A DNA stretch of 64,000 nucleotides from Anaerolineae bacterium (GTDB taxonomy: Bacteria > Chloroflexota > Anaerolineae > JAFGEY01). The notes beneath the pieces are model-generated. The model was not told the DNA's origin, did not search any database, and saw only the letters and a program-made list of their open reading frames with translations. The first letter of the stretch is position 1. The number at the start of each line of letters is the position of its first letter. Below, in pieces: positions 18,047 through 27,235 of the stretch. The stretch is taken from contig JAFGIE010000216.1 in assembly GCA_016929775.1 (NCBI GenBank), forward strand, positions 25,909-89,908. Reading direction: 5' to 3'. The translations under genes and the position numbers were made by a program.

Positions 18047-20346
18047 GTGCGCGGCAGACGACCGCCGCTCTGGGCGCGATCCTGGCTTTGTACCTGTTGT
18101 TGGGCGCGGTGTACGGCGCGGTCACCCCTGTGTTCGAGGCGCCTGACGAGTCGTATCACTTTTTCGTGATCAAGCACATCCTCGACCGTGGCGCGCTCCC
18201 CATCCAGGGGTCTGATCAGCGTGGCCTGTGGGAACAGGAGGGAAGCCAACCTCCTCTATACTACCTCCTCGGCGCGCTCTTGATCTCGGGGATCGACGTG
18301 TCGGATGCCGAAGACATGCTGTGGCGCAACCCGCAGGCCAATATCGGCGATCCGACGAACCCGGGGAACAAGAACGTCTACATCCATCATCCGGAGCAGG
18401 CTTTCCCTTGGGTCGGCACTGCGCGGGCGGTACACGTGATGCGGTTCGTGTCGCTGGCGATGGGAGCGGGGACCGTGTACCTTGTGTGGCGTATCACCTC
18501 CGTGATGTTCCCCGAGCAGCAAGTGCTGCCCCTGGCTGTCGCCGGCGGGGTGGCGTTCATACCGCAGTTCCTATTCGTGTCGTCGTCTGTCAACAACGAC
18601 AACGCGATGGTGCTCCTCGCTACGGCGGTCCTGTACCAGATGTTGGTGCTTGTGGAACGGTCGGCGGGGGAGGATGTACCTGGTGCGCACCTGCTCTGGG
18701 CGAGATGGGCGCTGCTGGGGCTCCTCTTGGGGCTCGCCATGTTAGCGAAACTGAGCGCACTCGCCCTACTGCCACTGGTCATGGTCGCGGTCGCGCTGGC
18801 GGGCTGGCATAGACGGTCCTGGCGCACGTCAATTGCACTTGGTGCGGCGACCCTTGTACCGGCAATCCTCGTCTCTGGTTGGTGGTACGCGCGGAACGTC
18901 GTGCTGTACGGCGATCCGACGGGCCTGAGCGCGATGTGGGAGACCGTAGGGCTGCGGCAGGACTTTGGCGAGAACCTGTGGGGCGAGTTCCGAGCGCTGC
19001 GCTACTCGTTCTGGGGTCTCTTTGGGTGGTTCTCGATCGCCATGCCCAACTGGACCTACTTGGTACTGGATGTGCTGTCGGGCCTGGCGGGATGCGGCTT
19101 GTGTGCGTGCGCGGGTCGATGGCTGGTCAGCGAGAGGCGCCGCGGCGCCTGGCGCGCATTCGCGGGGCATGAGCCAGGGTGGGGCGCGGCGTTCCGCCCC
19201 CTGGCGCTCGTGCTCGCCGCAGGTTGGGCACTGGCGGTCGTGGCGTCGCTCGTCCGCTGGACGTCGATCACGCCCGGCACGCAGGGGCGCCTGCTCTTCC
19301 CAGCCGTCGCGCCTTTGGTGCTGCTCTGGGTTCTAGGCATCCGCGCATGGCTGGGGCGCTATCGCGATCCGGGAAGCGTAGCAGTCGTCGGGGCGTTGCT
19401 GGCACTGTCAGCCGTGGTGCCCTGGGCGTGGATCGCTCCTCACTATGCCCTCCCGGTCGAACACCAAGTACTGCCGGACGATGCGATCCCGATCGACCTG
19501 GTCTTTGGCGATGCCATTCGCCTTCGCGGCGTGGGTTACGGGCAGGAGGCTGTCCATCCCGGCGAGACGCTCGAGGTCCGTATGTACTGGGAGATCGCGC
19601 GCCCGATCTCTCCAGATGAGGAGTTCATGGTCGCGCTGCACTTGTCTGATGCCAAGGGGACGTTTGCCGGCGTGGAGAACGCGTTCCCGGGCGCTGGTAG
19701 GTCGCCAGCCTCGCTGTGGCCCACTGAGCGTGTGATCGAGGGACGGCAATACGTGCGCGTGGCAGACGACCTGCCTGTGCCCATGGTCGTGCGAGTGCGC
19801 GTTGGCCTGTACGCGGTGGGAACTGGCGCGTCGCTTCCCTGCTCGGGCGGGGAATCGCCGATCATTGGGCGGACTAAGGTGATCCCATCTCGCTGGCCCA
19901 AAGCGGACCCAGCGCTGGTCGTGGCGCGCTTTGACTGGGCAGGCGGAGGGGCCGAGGATGAACGCGCTGGAGTGCTCGTGATGGCCCCTACGTGGGAGGA
20001 CCAGATCGGTCCCCAAGACGAGGTGACCCTGTCGCTGACGTGGGAGGTGCTGTCGGCGCCAGATCGTGACTACTCGGTCTTTGTGCACCTAGAGGACCAG
20101 TTGGGGAACGTATACGGGATAGGCGATGGCGCGCCACGAGGAGGGCTCTACCCAACCTGGGCCTGGGAACGCGGCGAGGTGATCGAGGATGCGTACCAGG
20201 TTGTGCTCAAGGGGGGTACGCCCCGCGGGCGCTACCGGTTGCTGGTTGGTCTCTACGATGACGGTGGGCGGGTGCCGGCATACGACCCGACAGGGTCCCG
20301 GTGGGACGCAGATGCCGTCCAGCTAGGCACAGTCGACGTTCGGTGA
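18043..20346 (+). CDS. DUF2142/GT-C-like membrane glycosyltransferase B
   Basis: A 767-aa paralogue of the preceding protein with the same plan: N-terminal helix, PVFEAPDESYHFF loop, LWEQEGSQPPLYY, SSSVNNDNAM, about eleven helices, and then two C-terminal beta units (IRLRGVGYGQEAVHPGE... and APTWEDQIGPQDEV...). Its GTG start overlaps the previous stop by four bases (GTGA), and its own stop overlaps the next start in the same way. The three genes should therefore be made together. The pair probably arose by tandem duplication and may transfer different sugars or act as a complex. Confidence 0.72.
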   Translation: MSARQTTAALGAILALYLLLGAVYGAVTPVFEAPDESYHFFVIKHILDRGALPIQGSDQRGLWEQEGSQPPLYYLLGALLISGIDVSDAEDMLWRNPQANIGDPTNPGNKNVYIHHPEQAFPWVGTARAVHVMRFVSLAMGAGTVYLVWRITSVMFPEQQVLPLAVAGGVAFIPQFLFVSSSVNNDNAMVLLATAVLYQMLVLVERSAGEDVPGAHLLWARWALLGLLLGLAMLAKLSALALLPLVMVAVALAGWHRRSWRTSIALGAATLVPAILVSGWWYARNVVLYGDPTGLSAMWETVGLRQDFGENLWGEFRALRYSFWGLFGWFSIAMPNWTYLVLDVLSGLAGCGLCACAGRWLVSERRRGAWRAFAGHEPGWGAAFRPLALVLAAGWALAVVASLVRWTSITPGTQGRLLFPAVAPLVLLWVLGIRAWLGRYRDPGSVAVVGALLALSAVVPWAWIAPHYALPVEHQVLPDDAIPIDLVFGDAIRLRGVGYGQEAVHPGETLEVRMYWEIARPISPDEEFMVALHLSDAKGTFAGVENAFPGAGRSPASLWPTERVIEGRQYVRVADDLPVPMVVRVRVGLYAVGTGASLPCSGGESPIIGRTKVIPSRWPKADPALVVARFDWAGGGAEDERAGVLVMAPTWEDQIGPQDEVTLSLTWEVLSAPDRDYSVFVHLEDQLGNVYGIGDGAPRGGLYPTWAWERGEVIEDAYQVVLKGGTPRGRYRLLVGLYDDGGRVPAYDPTGSRWDADAVQLGTVDVR

Positions 20347-21908
20347 AGGGCAAACATGCCGCGCCCACCGGGGAGAGCACGTGGCGAACGGCGCCGGGCG
20401 AAGAAGGTCCGCGGCTGAGTGACGTAGATGTGGAGTTGCCAATGGAGCAATTGATCGATAGTCAGACGGCGTCACGCTGGCGCGCGTGGCTGTCAGAGGG
20501 TGGGAGACGCCGGGTGAGCCCGGGCTTGGTCGGGCTGCTTGTCGCGGTGGCGATCGTGGTCGGGTCTCTTCTCGTGCTCCTGACACCAGTGGGCGGGATC
20601 GCGCTCTTGATCGCAGCGGGCGGCGCGACCCTGGTGCTGCGGGACGTGCGCTGGAGCTTGTTTGCGCTTGTCGCCGTGGCGTGTATCCTGCCGTTCGCCT
20701 CGCTGCCCTTCAGCATCGGCTTTACGCCCACCTTTCTCGACCTCGCGTTTGGTGCGCTGTATGCGGTGTGGGCGATGCGGCTGATCACGAGGCGACAGGA
20801 TGACTTGCGGCTCAGCGCGGTGGGGCTGCCGGTGGTCGCGTTTGTCGCGCTTGCGGTCTTTTGCTTCGTGCTGGGCCTGTCGCACTCGCGTCCCTCAGCG
20901 AACGATCTGCGCACCTTTGCCGAGGTCTTGATGGGGTTCGGGATGTTTTTCGTCGCCGTGAACTGTGTCCGGGAGGAGGGACTCCTTCGCCAGCTGACGG
21001 CGGTGATCATCCTGTGCGGCGCCGCGGAAGCCGGGATCGGCGTCGCGTTGTACGTGCTTCCCGTCTCGTGGGCTGTACAGCTCTTGAGCCCGCTTGGCAG
21101 GCTGGGCTACCCGGTCGGCGCGGGGGCGCTGAGATACATCAACGATGATCCTGGGCGCCCCATGCGCGCGATCGGCACCAACGTGGACCCGAACATCTTG
21201 GGCGCCCTGTTGGTGATCGTGGTCGCCCTGACCGCGACGCAGCTTGTCGCAAAGCGCCCCGTGCTGCCCCGGTGGCTGCTGGGAGGTGCAGTCGCAGTGA
21301 TGGGGCTGTGTCTCTACCTGACCTACTCGCGAGGCTCCATGGTGGGCGCTCTGGTGGCGGTGGGAACGGTGGCGATGCTGCGCTACAGGCGTCTCCTGGT
21401 GGTGATCCTGGTCGTGGGACTGCTGCTTCTCCTGCTCCCACAGACGCAAGCCTACATTTCCCACATGCTGCAGGGCATCCGGATCGAGGACCGTTCGACA
21501 CAGATGCGAATGGGCGAGTATCGCGACACATTCAGGTTGATCGCCCGCTATCCGTGGCTGGGCGTGGGCTTTGTCGGCACGCCGGATATCGATCTGTACG
21601 TCGCCGTCGCAAGCCTGTACTTGGCGATCGCGGCGCAGATGGGCATCGTCGGCTTGGTGGCCTTTCTCAGCGTGATAGTGGTGTACGGGGTGACGGTATG
21701 GCGTGCCTGGCGTGCGGCAAAGCGTGGGAGCGCGCTCGAGTCGCTGCTCCTCGGCTATGGATCCGCCGCTGTAGGGAGCCTCGCTGCAGGGGTCCTCGAT
21801 CACACGCTTCTCACGTATCCACACGCCGTCGCCCTGCTTTGGCTCGTCCTCGGTTTGGGCGCGGCGGCAGCTGCCCTGGCGCTGCACTCAGAACCACAAG
21901 CGGCCTGA
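20343..21908 (+). CDS. O-antigen ligase/polymerase-like membrane protein (Wzy_C)
   Basis: A 521-aa protein with a ~60-residue charged N-terminus and then ten to twelve helices. The large loop and Wzy_C region contain YLTYSRGSMVG and RMGEYRDTFRLIARYPWLGVG, the usual pattern of WaaL/RfaL and Wzy-type enzymes that join or polymerise lipid-linked glycans outside the membrane. The GTG at 20343 overlaps the stop of glycosyltransferase B (GTGA); the ATG at 20442 is the alternative. With the two preceding glycosyltransferases it likely builds an exopolysaccharide or decorates envelope proteins. Confidence 0.75.
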   Translation: MKGKHAAPTGESTWRTAPGEEGPRLSDVDVELPMEQLIDSQTASRWRAWLSEGGRRRVSPGLVGLLVAVAIVVGSLLVLLTPVGGIALLIAAGGATLVLRDVRWSLFALVAVACILPFASLPFSIGFTPTFLDLAFGALYAVWAMRLITRRQDDLRLSAVGLPVVAFVALAVFCFVLGLSHSRPSANDLRTFAEVLMGFGMFFVAVNCVREEGLLRQLTAVIILCGAAEAGIGVALYVLPVSWAVQLLSPLGRLGYPVGAGALRYINDDPGRPMRAIGTNVDPNILGALLVIVVALTATQLVAKRPVLPRWLLGGAVAVMGLCLYLTYSRGSMVGALVAVGTVAMLRYRRLLVVILVVGLLLLLLPQTQAYISHMLQGIRIEDRSTQMRMGEYRDTFRLIARYPWLGVGFVGTPDIDLYVAVASLYLAIAAQMGIVGLVAFLSVIVVYGVTVWRAWRAAKRGSALESLLLGYGSAAVGSLAAGVLDHTLLTYPHAVALLWLVLGLGAAAAALALHSEPQAA

Positions 21909-22040
21909 TCCCTCGGCCCTCGCACGGGCTGGTAGAAGGGCAGGGTCCCGGTGTCAATCCCCTCTGCCTCACTCAGCGCGTTCCACGGCGGATCTGGCAG
22001 GTCCAGGCGGCGCCTGCGTATCGCCTCGTCCGCGCTTGTG

Positions 22041-22069
22041 TTGACAATATCAGAGCGAACGTTTATACT
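22041..22069 (+). promoter_or_regulatory. Promoter at the head of the signalling array
   Basis: TTGACA (22041-22046), 17 bp and TATACT (22064-22069), 40 bases before the first receiver gene. I found no equally strong rightward promoter between here and 49 kb, so it may serve much of the array. Confidence 0.85.
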
Positions 22070-22108
22070 GAATATGCGCTGCCTTCCCGATAGTAGAGCG
22101 AGAGTGGC

Positions 22109-22483
22109 ATGGCCAAGATCCTGTACATCGAGGATAACCTGACCAACCGTGTGCTCGTATTGCGCGTACTTGCGGCAGAGGGGCACACGGTGCTTGAGGC
22201 CGAGAGTGGCGCTCAGGGCATCCGGGTCGCTCAAGAGCAGCGCCCTGACCTGATCCTGGTAGACATCAACATGCCGGACATGGATGGGTACGAAGTCACT
22301 GGACGACTGCGCCAGATGGTGGACCTGCAGGACGTTCCGATCGTAGCCATCACCGCGAATGTCCTTCGCGGCGACCGGGAGCGCTCCTTGGCGGCGGGCT
22401 GCGATGGCTATATCCAGAAACCCCTCGACGTCGATCTGCTGCCGTCACAGATCGAGGCATTCCTGCAGCAAGGCCCGGATTGA
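22109..22483 (+). CDS. Stand-alone response regulator receiver (CheY/DivK-like)
   Basis: A 124-aa single receiver domain. It has the acidic pair E8-D9, phospho-acceptor Asp52 (ILVDINMPDMDG), switch Thr82 and Lys104 (IQKP). There is no output domain. The sequence resembles DivK-type receivers that relay phosphate or bind kinases. It is the first gene of the array and would be a substrate of the hybrid kinase at 43210; that link is inferred from context. Confidence 0.93.
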   Translation: MAKILYIEDNLTNRVLVLRVLAAEGHTVLEAESGAQGIRVAQEQRPDLILVDINMPDMDGYEVTGRLRQMVDLQDVPIVAITANVLRGDRERSLAAGCDGYIQKPLDVDLLPSQIEAFLQQGPD

Positions 22484-22559
22484 CCGGCAAAGCCGGCGCA
22501 CGCCGGGGAGTCCATATCCAGCTCAGCGCAGTCGCTCCACTATGTGGGGGAAGAACAAG

Positions 22560-22991
22560 ATGGTTCAGCCTGCAGATGCACACGTCCTGGTAATCGAAGA
22601 CAATATCTACAACTATACCCTGATCGCACGCCTGCTCAAGTTCCTGGGTGTCAAGTACATCGACTGGAGTCGCACGGGTCGGCAGGTACAGGGGTTGGGG
22701 AGCTCGCTGCCGTGCGTGGACCTCGTGCTGCTGGACATCCACCTGCCCTTCGAAGATGGATACGCGACGCTCGAGCGTCTGCGGGCGAACGAGCGCTTTG
22801 GCGGGACGCGTGTCGTGGCTGTGACTGCGGAAGCTACCGAGGACAACATGCGTCGGGCGCGGGAAGCGGGATTCGACGGGTTCATTGCCAAGCCGATCGA
22901 CCCTGACCGGTTTCCGGGGCAGGTGAGCGATCTGCTTACCGGGGAAGAGATCTGGGACTTGGGGGGCGCGCTCGCCGCCGCGGCGCAGTAG
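22560..22991 (+). CDS. Second stand-alone receiver domain
   Basis: A 143-aa receiver with E13-D14, Asp59 (VLLDIHLPFEDG), a threonine in VTAEA and a lysine in IAKPID, so all phosphorylation residues are present. A C-terminal ~20-residue tail (EEIWDLGG...) is unusual and may be a docking peptide. The ATG at 22560 has GGGGGAAG eight bases before it; an in-frame ATG at 22542 lacks a ribosome site. It follows the first receiver by 76 bp. Confidence 0.88.
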   Translation: MVQPADAHVLVIEDNIYNYTLIARLLKFLGVKYIDWSRTGRQVQGLGSSLPCVDLVLLDIHLPFEDGYATLERLRANERFGGTRVVAVTAEATEDNMRRAREAGFDGFIAKPIDPDRFPGQVSDLLTGEEIWDLGGALAAAAQ

Positions 22992-23021
22992 GGACGGTTG
23001 GGCAACTGATGCGTGGCTGTG

Positions 23022-23036
23022 ATGGCAGACTGCCAT
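23022..23036 (+). repeat. Inverted repeat overlapping the pseudokinase start codon
   Basis: ATGGCAG-A-CTGCCAT is a perfect 7-bp inverted repeat whose right end contains the ATG at 23035. As RNA the one-base spacer is too tight for a full stem. It may be an operator or a weak block on ribosome access, or chance. Confidence 0.3.
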
Positions 23037-25332
23037 GAAGCGAGGGATGGGTCGCCGTCAACGGCAGGATAATAACGTGACCAGGGCCGTCGCCGGGATG
23101 CGCGGAGGCCTAGGTCGGATCCTGTTGACGGCGTTTATGCTGCTTGCCATCGTTCCGCTCAGCGTTGTGAGCTTCCTGGCGGTCCGGCGCGTCCAGGCGG
23201 ATGCGCGCCGCTCAACAGAGGAGGATCTCGCCTGGGTCGCGGCATCTGCTGCGAGTCAGCTCGATTCCTGGCTTGGCATGCAGGCGCACGTGGTCTCTCT
23301 TCTGTCCCGGGACCCGACGCTGGTGCGCGCCGTGCGTGAGGAACGCTGGACAGCGGCGTGCACCGAGCTGTGGTCTGTGGAGAGTGGACTGCCCGCCTTT
23401 GCACTCGAAGACACGAGCACGGGCAGGGTTGACTGTACGGTGATGGACGAGAGAGCCAGCACGCTAGGGCCGCCGCCGGTTCCGGTCGCTGTAGTGTCAG
23501 CCCCAGTGCTGGATGCCGAGCAGCGCCGACTGTGCACCTTGGTTGTTCCCTTTGGCGCACGGGAATTGGCAGAGGCTGTTGCCCCTGTCGTGTCGGACCC
23601 AGATCTGGGCGTCTTCCTGCGCGATGGCAACGCAGTCTGGTGGTCGTTGGCCCCTAGCCAAGAAGATAGAGCTGAGGCGCCTGCCTCGCCACCAGAAGCG
23701 GAGCTAGGTGACGAGGGCGGCAGTGGGCGTTTTGAGGTCGCGCCTGGTGAGTTCGTTGTCTCAGCCTACCGACATCTGCACGGGCACAGCCTGGCGCTGT
23801 GGGTGCAGCAGCCGGAAGAGGCGATCGCAGCGAGGGAAGACGATCTGGCGGCGATGCTGATCGGGAGTACGTTGGCAGTCGCGCTGCTCACCGCCGTGTC
23901 TGCCGCATTTGTCACCCGTCAACTCACACAGCCCCTCGTGCGGCTGACGATGACTGCGGTCCGGATCGCGAGCGGCGATCTCGACCAGACCGTCGAGGTC
24001 ACGCGGCGAGATGAGATTGGCGTCCTGGGCCATGCGTTCAATGTGATGAGCACAGAGCTGCGCTCGCTGTACGACGGACTCGAACAGAAGGTCGCCGAGC
24101 GCACCGAGCAGCTGACGGAGGCGAACGAAGAGCTGCGCTACAAGGCCATGCAGCTCAAGCTCAGTGCCGAGGTGGGGCGCGTCGCTACATCGATCCTGGA
24201 CTTGGAGCTTCTGCTTGACCGCGTGACTCGCCTGATCCTGGACACCTATGCGCACGTCTATGCTGTGCGCTATGTGGCCATCTGGCGCCAGGATGAAGTG
24301 GGTGAGAGAGTAGAGCGCCTCTCCTCTCGCGGGCGGGATGCGGATTCGGACGTGCGGTATGCATTGGCCGGAGATGGCAACCTAATCGGGCAGGCGATCG
24401 CCGATGGGGCGCTGCGCGTGCGCGCGATGGACGACACGACCACTCAGATCGTGGTCCCGTTGCGCATTGGCACGCAGGTGATCGGCGGGTTGGAGCTGCA
24501 CTGCGCGCGCGGTGAAGCCATCGGCGCGGACGATATGGAGGCCCTGCAGAGCCTGGGCGACCAGATCAGCGTGGCTATCGAGAATGCCCGTCTCTACGCC
24601 GTCGAGCGGCAGGCTGTCGAGCGGCTGAGTCGACTCGATGACCTGCGCTTGGCTTCGTTGGGCATCGGTTCCCGCGAGCTGGCTACCGAGCTGAACACGA
24701 TCATTGGCTTTTCGCGGCTCATGCTCAAGGGCGCAGACGGGCCGTTGACCGACCTGCAACGCGCAGATGCGGCGGCAATCTATAAGAGCGGGTACAAGCT
24801 ACTCGGCCTGATCGACAACGTCATCACCCTGGCGGAACTGGAAAGCGGCGCACAGGCAGTTGCGCGAGAGCCTGTCGATCTCGAGGTGCTGCTGGAAGAG
24901 GCGGTCACAGCGGCGCGGCAGCGCGCGGTGGACGTAGTGGGCGGGATGGTCGTTCACGCCCCGTTGACTCACGTGCTGGGCGATGCGAGGTTGCTTCGCC
25001 AGGCGCTGGTCAGCCTGATCGGGGCGTGCGCCGATCAGACCCAGCAGCCTTGTGTGCCGATCGAGGTGGGCCCAGGGGAGCGGGATGGTGCGTGCCTGTT
25101 GATCCGGATCGGATGTACCGCCGCGACTGACGAGCAGGTGTCGAGCGGCAGGCCTCCCGAGTACGAAGCAGAGGAGATGGAGGTCGGCATCGCGCTGGCG
25201 CGGCGGATCATCGCACTGCACGACGGTGAGCTCCACATGGTTTTCGACGCCAGTGCCGGTCTGAGCAGCATGATCGTGCTGCCGGTCTACTCGGGGGAAG
25301 TCGCGGGGAGGGCGCCGCTCGATGCACGATAG
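23035..25332 (+). CDS. Sensor with degenerate histidine-kinase core (pseudokinase), HAMP and GAF
   Basis: A 765-aa membrane sensor: helix 1 (about 28-50), a ~220-residue outside domain, helix 2 (about 273-293), HAMP, coiled coil (about 340-370), GAF (about 375-525), and then a kinase-like end. The part aligned with a normal H-box reads GSRELATELNTIIGFSR; the phospho-accepting His is Arg547. The following LKGADGPLTDLQR stretch is almost the same as in the true kinase at 43210 (LKGIDGPLTELQR), so homology is clear. The ATP-binding region has also lost the N-box Asn and the DxGxG G1 box. It should not autophosphorylate. It more likely dimerises with, or allosterically controls, the active kinase. 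Confidence 0.85.
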   Translation: MKRGMGRRQRQDNNVTRAVAGMRGGLGRILLTAFMLLAIVPLSVVSFLAVRRVQADARRSTEEDLAWVAASAASQLDSWLGMQAHVVSLLSRDPTLVRAVREERWTAACTELWSVESGLPAFALEDTSTGRVDCTVMDERASTLGPPPVPVAVVSAPVLDAEQRRLCTLVVPFGARELAEAVAPVVSDPDLGVFLRDGNAVWWSLAPSQEDRAEAPASPPEAELGDEGGSGRFEVAPGEFVVSAYRHLHGHSLALWVQQPEEAIAAREDDLAAMLIGSTLAVALLTAVSAAFVTRQLTQPLVRLTMTAVRIASGDLDQTVEVTRRDEIGVLGHAFNVMSTELRSLYDGLEQKVAERTEQLTEANEELRYKAMQLKLSAEVGRVATSILDLELLLDRVTRLILDTYAHVYAVRYVAIWRQDEVGERVERLSSRGRDADSDVRYALAGDGNLIGQAIADGALRVRAMDDTTTQIVVPLRIGTQVIGGLELHCARGEAIGADDMEALQSLGDQISVAIENARLYAVERQAVERLSRLDDLRLASLGIGSRELATELNTIIGFSRLMLKGADGPLTDLQRADAAAIYKSGYKLLGLIDNVITLAELESGAQAVAREPVDLEVLLEEAVTAARQRAVDVVGGMVVHAPLTHVLGDARLLRQALVSLIGACADQTQQPCVPIEVGPGERDGACLLIRIGCTAATDEQVSSGRPPEYEAEEMEVGIALARRIIALHDGELHMVFDASAGLSSMIVLPVYSGEVAGRAPLDAR

Positions 25333-27214
25333 CTTTTCCGGAGGACAGGCGATAGGCAAGACCGTCGGTTTGCTCATTGGCTCGGTCTCCGATCCACGGG
25401 ATGCGGCAGTGTGGGCAGGGGCAGTCGATGCGGCACTCGCCAGCGGCGCAGGGCTGGTGTGCTTTGAGTGCCGTCCCGGCGGCGACTGTAGCGATCTGGT
25501 CTGTCGACTCGTGAGCTCTGAGTGCGTCGACGGACTGATCGTCGGAATAGACCTGGGACAAGACGACCTGAGCGACGTGCTTCCGGCGGCTGTCTCTCTG
25601 CCGACGGTCGCTCTTGATGGATCGGACAGGGGCGTGGACGGGATCACGCTCGACTATGCCGAAGCGATGCGGACTGCCGTGCACCATCTGATCGAGGTGC
25701 ACAGGCGGGGACGGGTCGCGCTCATCGTGCGGGAGACCAGCGGGCACGCAGATCGGCAGCACCTCCAAGCGTATGTGAGCGTCCTGCAAGCGCGGGGTCT
25801 CGCGTACGATCCTGACCTCGTGATCGTGGGGGACGAGGGGCTGTCATCGGACGGCGTCATCCGGACGCTCTTTGACGAGCGTTCAGCGGCGCCAGACGCG
25901 CTTGTTGCGACCTGCAGTGAGATGGCGTTCGAGCTGATCGATGGACTGGTGCGACGGGGCCTACGCGTCCCACAGGATGTCTCGATCGTGGCGCTCAGTG
26001 ACGAGGGGGCAGAGCGATCGGAGGGGGGACTACTGGCTACCGTCACCCAGCCCTGGGCAGAAGTGGGGCGGCGTGCGGTCGAGGCCCTACTGGCGCACTG
26101 GGGCGGAGATGCGATGCCTGGCGACGTTGTCCTGCAAGCGCGGCTTCGCCCGGGCTTGTCCTGCGGATGCGTGTCCTCCCAAACCGAGGCAACGCGGTCG
26201 AGTGACCCGGAGGCAGCTCGTTGGGACGCCGATCGGGGTATCGACCGACGGTCTCGGGAGGCCCAGGATCGCATTCTACGCCGACTTGCCGCCATCGCTT
26301 CGCTCGATGACCTGAGCGCTGCGTTGCGGGAGGATCTGTCCAGGTGCGGGATACCGCGGGCGTTTGTCTGGCTGTCCGAAGACCGGTCCGCACGCCCTGG
26401 ATGGGCCAGGCTCGTAGGGGCGTACGACGTCGACAACTCGTGCGCCGAGACGACCTCGGCGCAGCCGATTTCGGCGACCCAGCTCGTGCCCGCAGGTTCT
26501 TCGCGTGCCCAGACTCCGCGTGCCCTACTCGTGCAGCGTCTCTACGCACGGGGACAGGAGATCGGTCACGTGGTCTTTGAGGCGGGCTCAGAACAGGGCG
26601 CACTGCTGGCTGTAGTCTCTCCCTCTCTCGGGCCGATCGTGGACGGCTTGGCGCTGGTGCAGCACGTGGTGGATCAGCTGGCAAGTGCGCTCGAGACGTC
26701 GAGCGTGCGGTCTGAGCTGCCCGCCAGCCTGGCGGGTGCGGAGGCGTTGGGAGAGCTGGGGGAGCAGATTCGGCGTGCGGATAGCGAGGCTGCACTGCTC
26801 CACACTGCGGAGCGAGCGGTCTCAGGGCTGCTCCGTGTACCGGTACGTATCGAACCAGTGCGTGGGCCTGCGCCGCGTCCCACAGCAGGGCTTTCGATCG
26901 AGGTCGACGGGATCACGGGCTATGTCCTGACGATCGACGATCAGAAGCAACGCTCGCTGAGTGTCGAGGAGCGGGGGATCGTGCAGCAGGCTTGCCGGCA
27001 GATAGGAGACGCATTGAGCCGTCTGCGGCTGCTCGAGCAAGCGGCGACGCGAGCCGAGCAGGAACGGGTGGTCGGCGAGATCGTACGCAAGATCGAGCAG
27101 GCGCCCGATCTTCAATCCCTGATGCGCATCGCGGCAGATGAGCTGTCACGTGCCTTGCGCGCGTCACACGCATACATCCGGATGGGAACCGAGGACGAGC
27201 TACTGGGGCGCTAG
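25322..27214 (+). CDS. LacI-type sugar-binding domain fused to GAF-like sensor regions, no DNA-binding domain
   Basis: A 630-aa protein. Residues about 12-275 match the periplasmic-binding-protein fold of LacI/GalR repressors (GLLIGSVSDP..., DGLIVGIDLG, PTVALDGSDRGVDGITLDYAEAM, and a VSIVALSDEG...TQPWAEVGRRAVEALL end). The N-terminal helix-turn-helix is missing and there is no signal peptide, so it binds a cytoplasmic ligand but not DNA. Two divergent GAF-like regions follow (about 320-455 and 465-580), then the shared tail ERVVGEIVRKIEQAPDLQSL...HAYIRMGT. It overlaps the pseudokinase gene by 11 bases, so the two are coupled and may interact. Confidence 0.75.
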   Translation: MHDSFSGGQAIGKTVGLLIGSVSDPRDAAVWAGAVDAALASGAGLVCFECRPGGDCSDLVCRLVSSECVDGLIVGIDLGQDDLSDVLPAAVSLPTVALDGSDRGVDGITLDYAEAMRTAVHHLIEVHRRGRVALIVRETSGHADRQHLQAYVSVLQARGLAYDPDLVIVGDEGLSSDGVIRTLFDERSAAPDALVATCSEMAFELIDGLVRRGLRVPQDVSIVALSDEGAERSEGGLLATVTQPWAEVGRRAVEALLAHWGGDAMPGDVVLQARLRPGLSCGCVSSQTEATRSSDPEAARWDADRGIDRRSREAQDRILRRLAAIASLDDLSAALREDLSRCGIPRAFVWLSEDRSARPGWARLVGAYDVDNSCAETTSAQPISATQLVPAGSSRAQTPRALLVQRLYARGQEIGHVVFEAGSEQGALLAVVSPSLGPIVDGLALVQHVVDQLASALETSSVRSELPASLAGAEALGELGEQIRRADSEAALLHTAERAVSGLLRVPVRIEPVRGPAPRPTAGLSIEVDGITGYVLTIDDQKQRSLSVEERGIVQQACRQIGDALSRLRLLEQAATRAEQERVVGEIVRKIEQAPDLQSLMRIAADELSRALRASHAYIRMGTEDELLGR

Positions 27215-27235
27215 AGGGGAGTGGGGGAGGGCGGG

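Noticed and set aside
22483..22510. Small CCGGC-AAA-GCCGG hairpin between the two receiver genes
   Set aside because: Only five pairs and no T-run. Such stems are frequent by chance in G+C-rich DNA.
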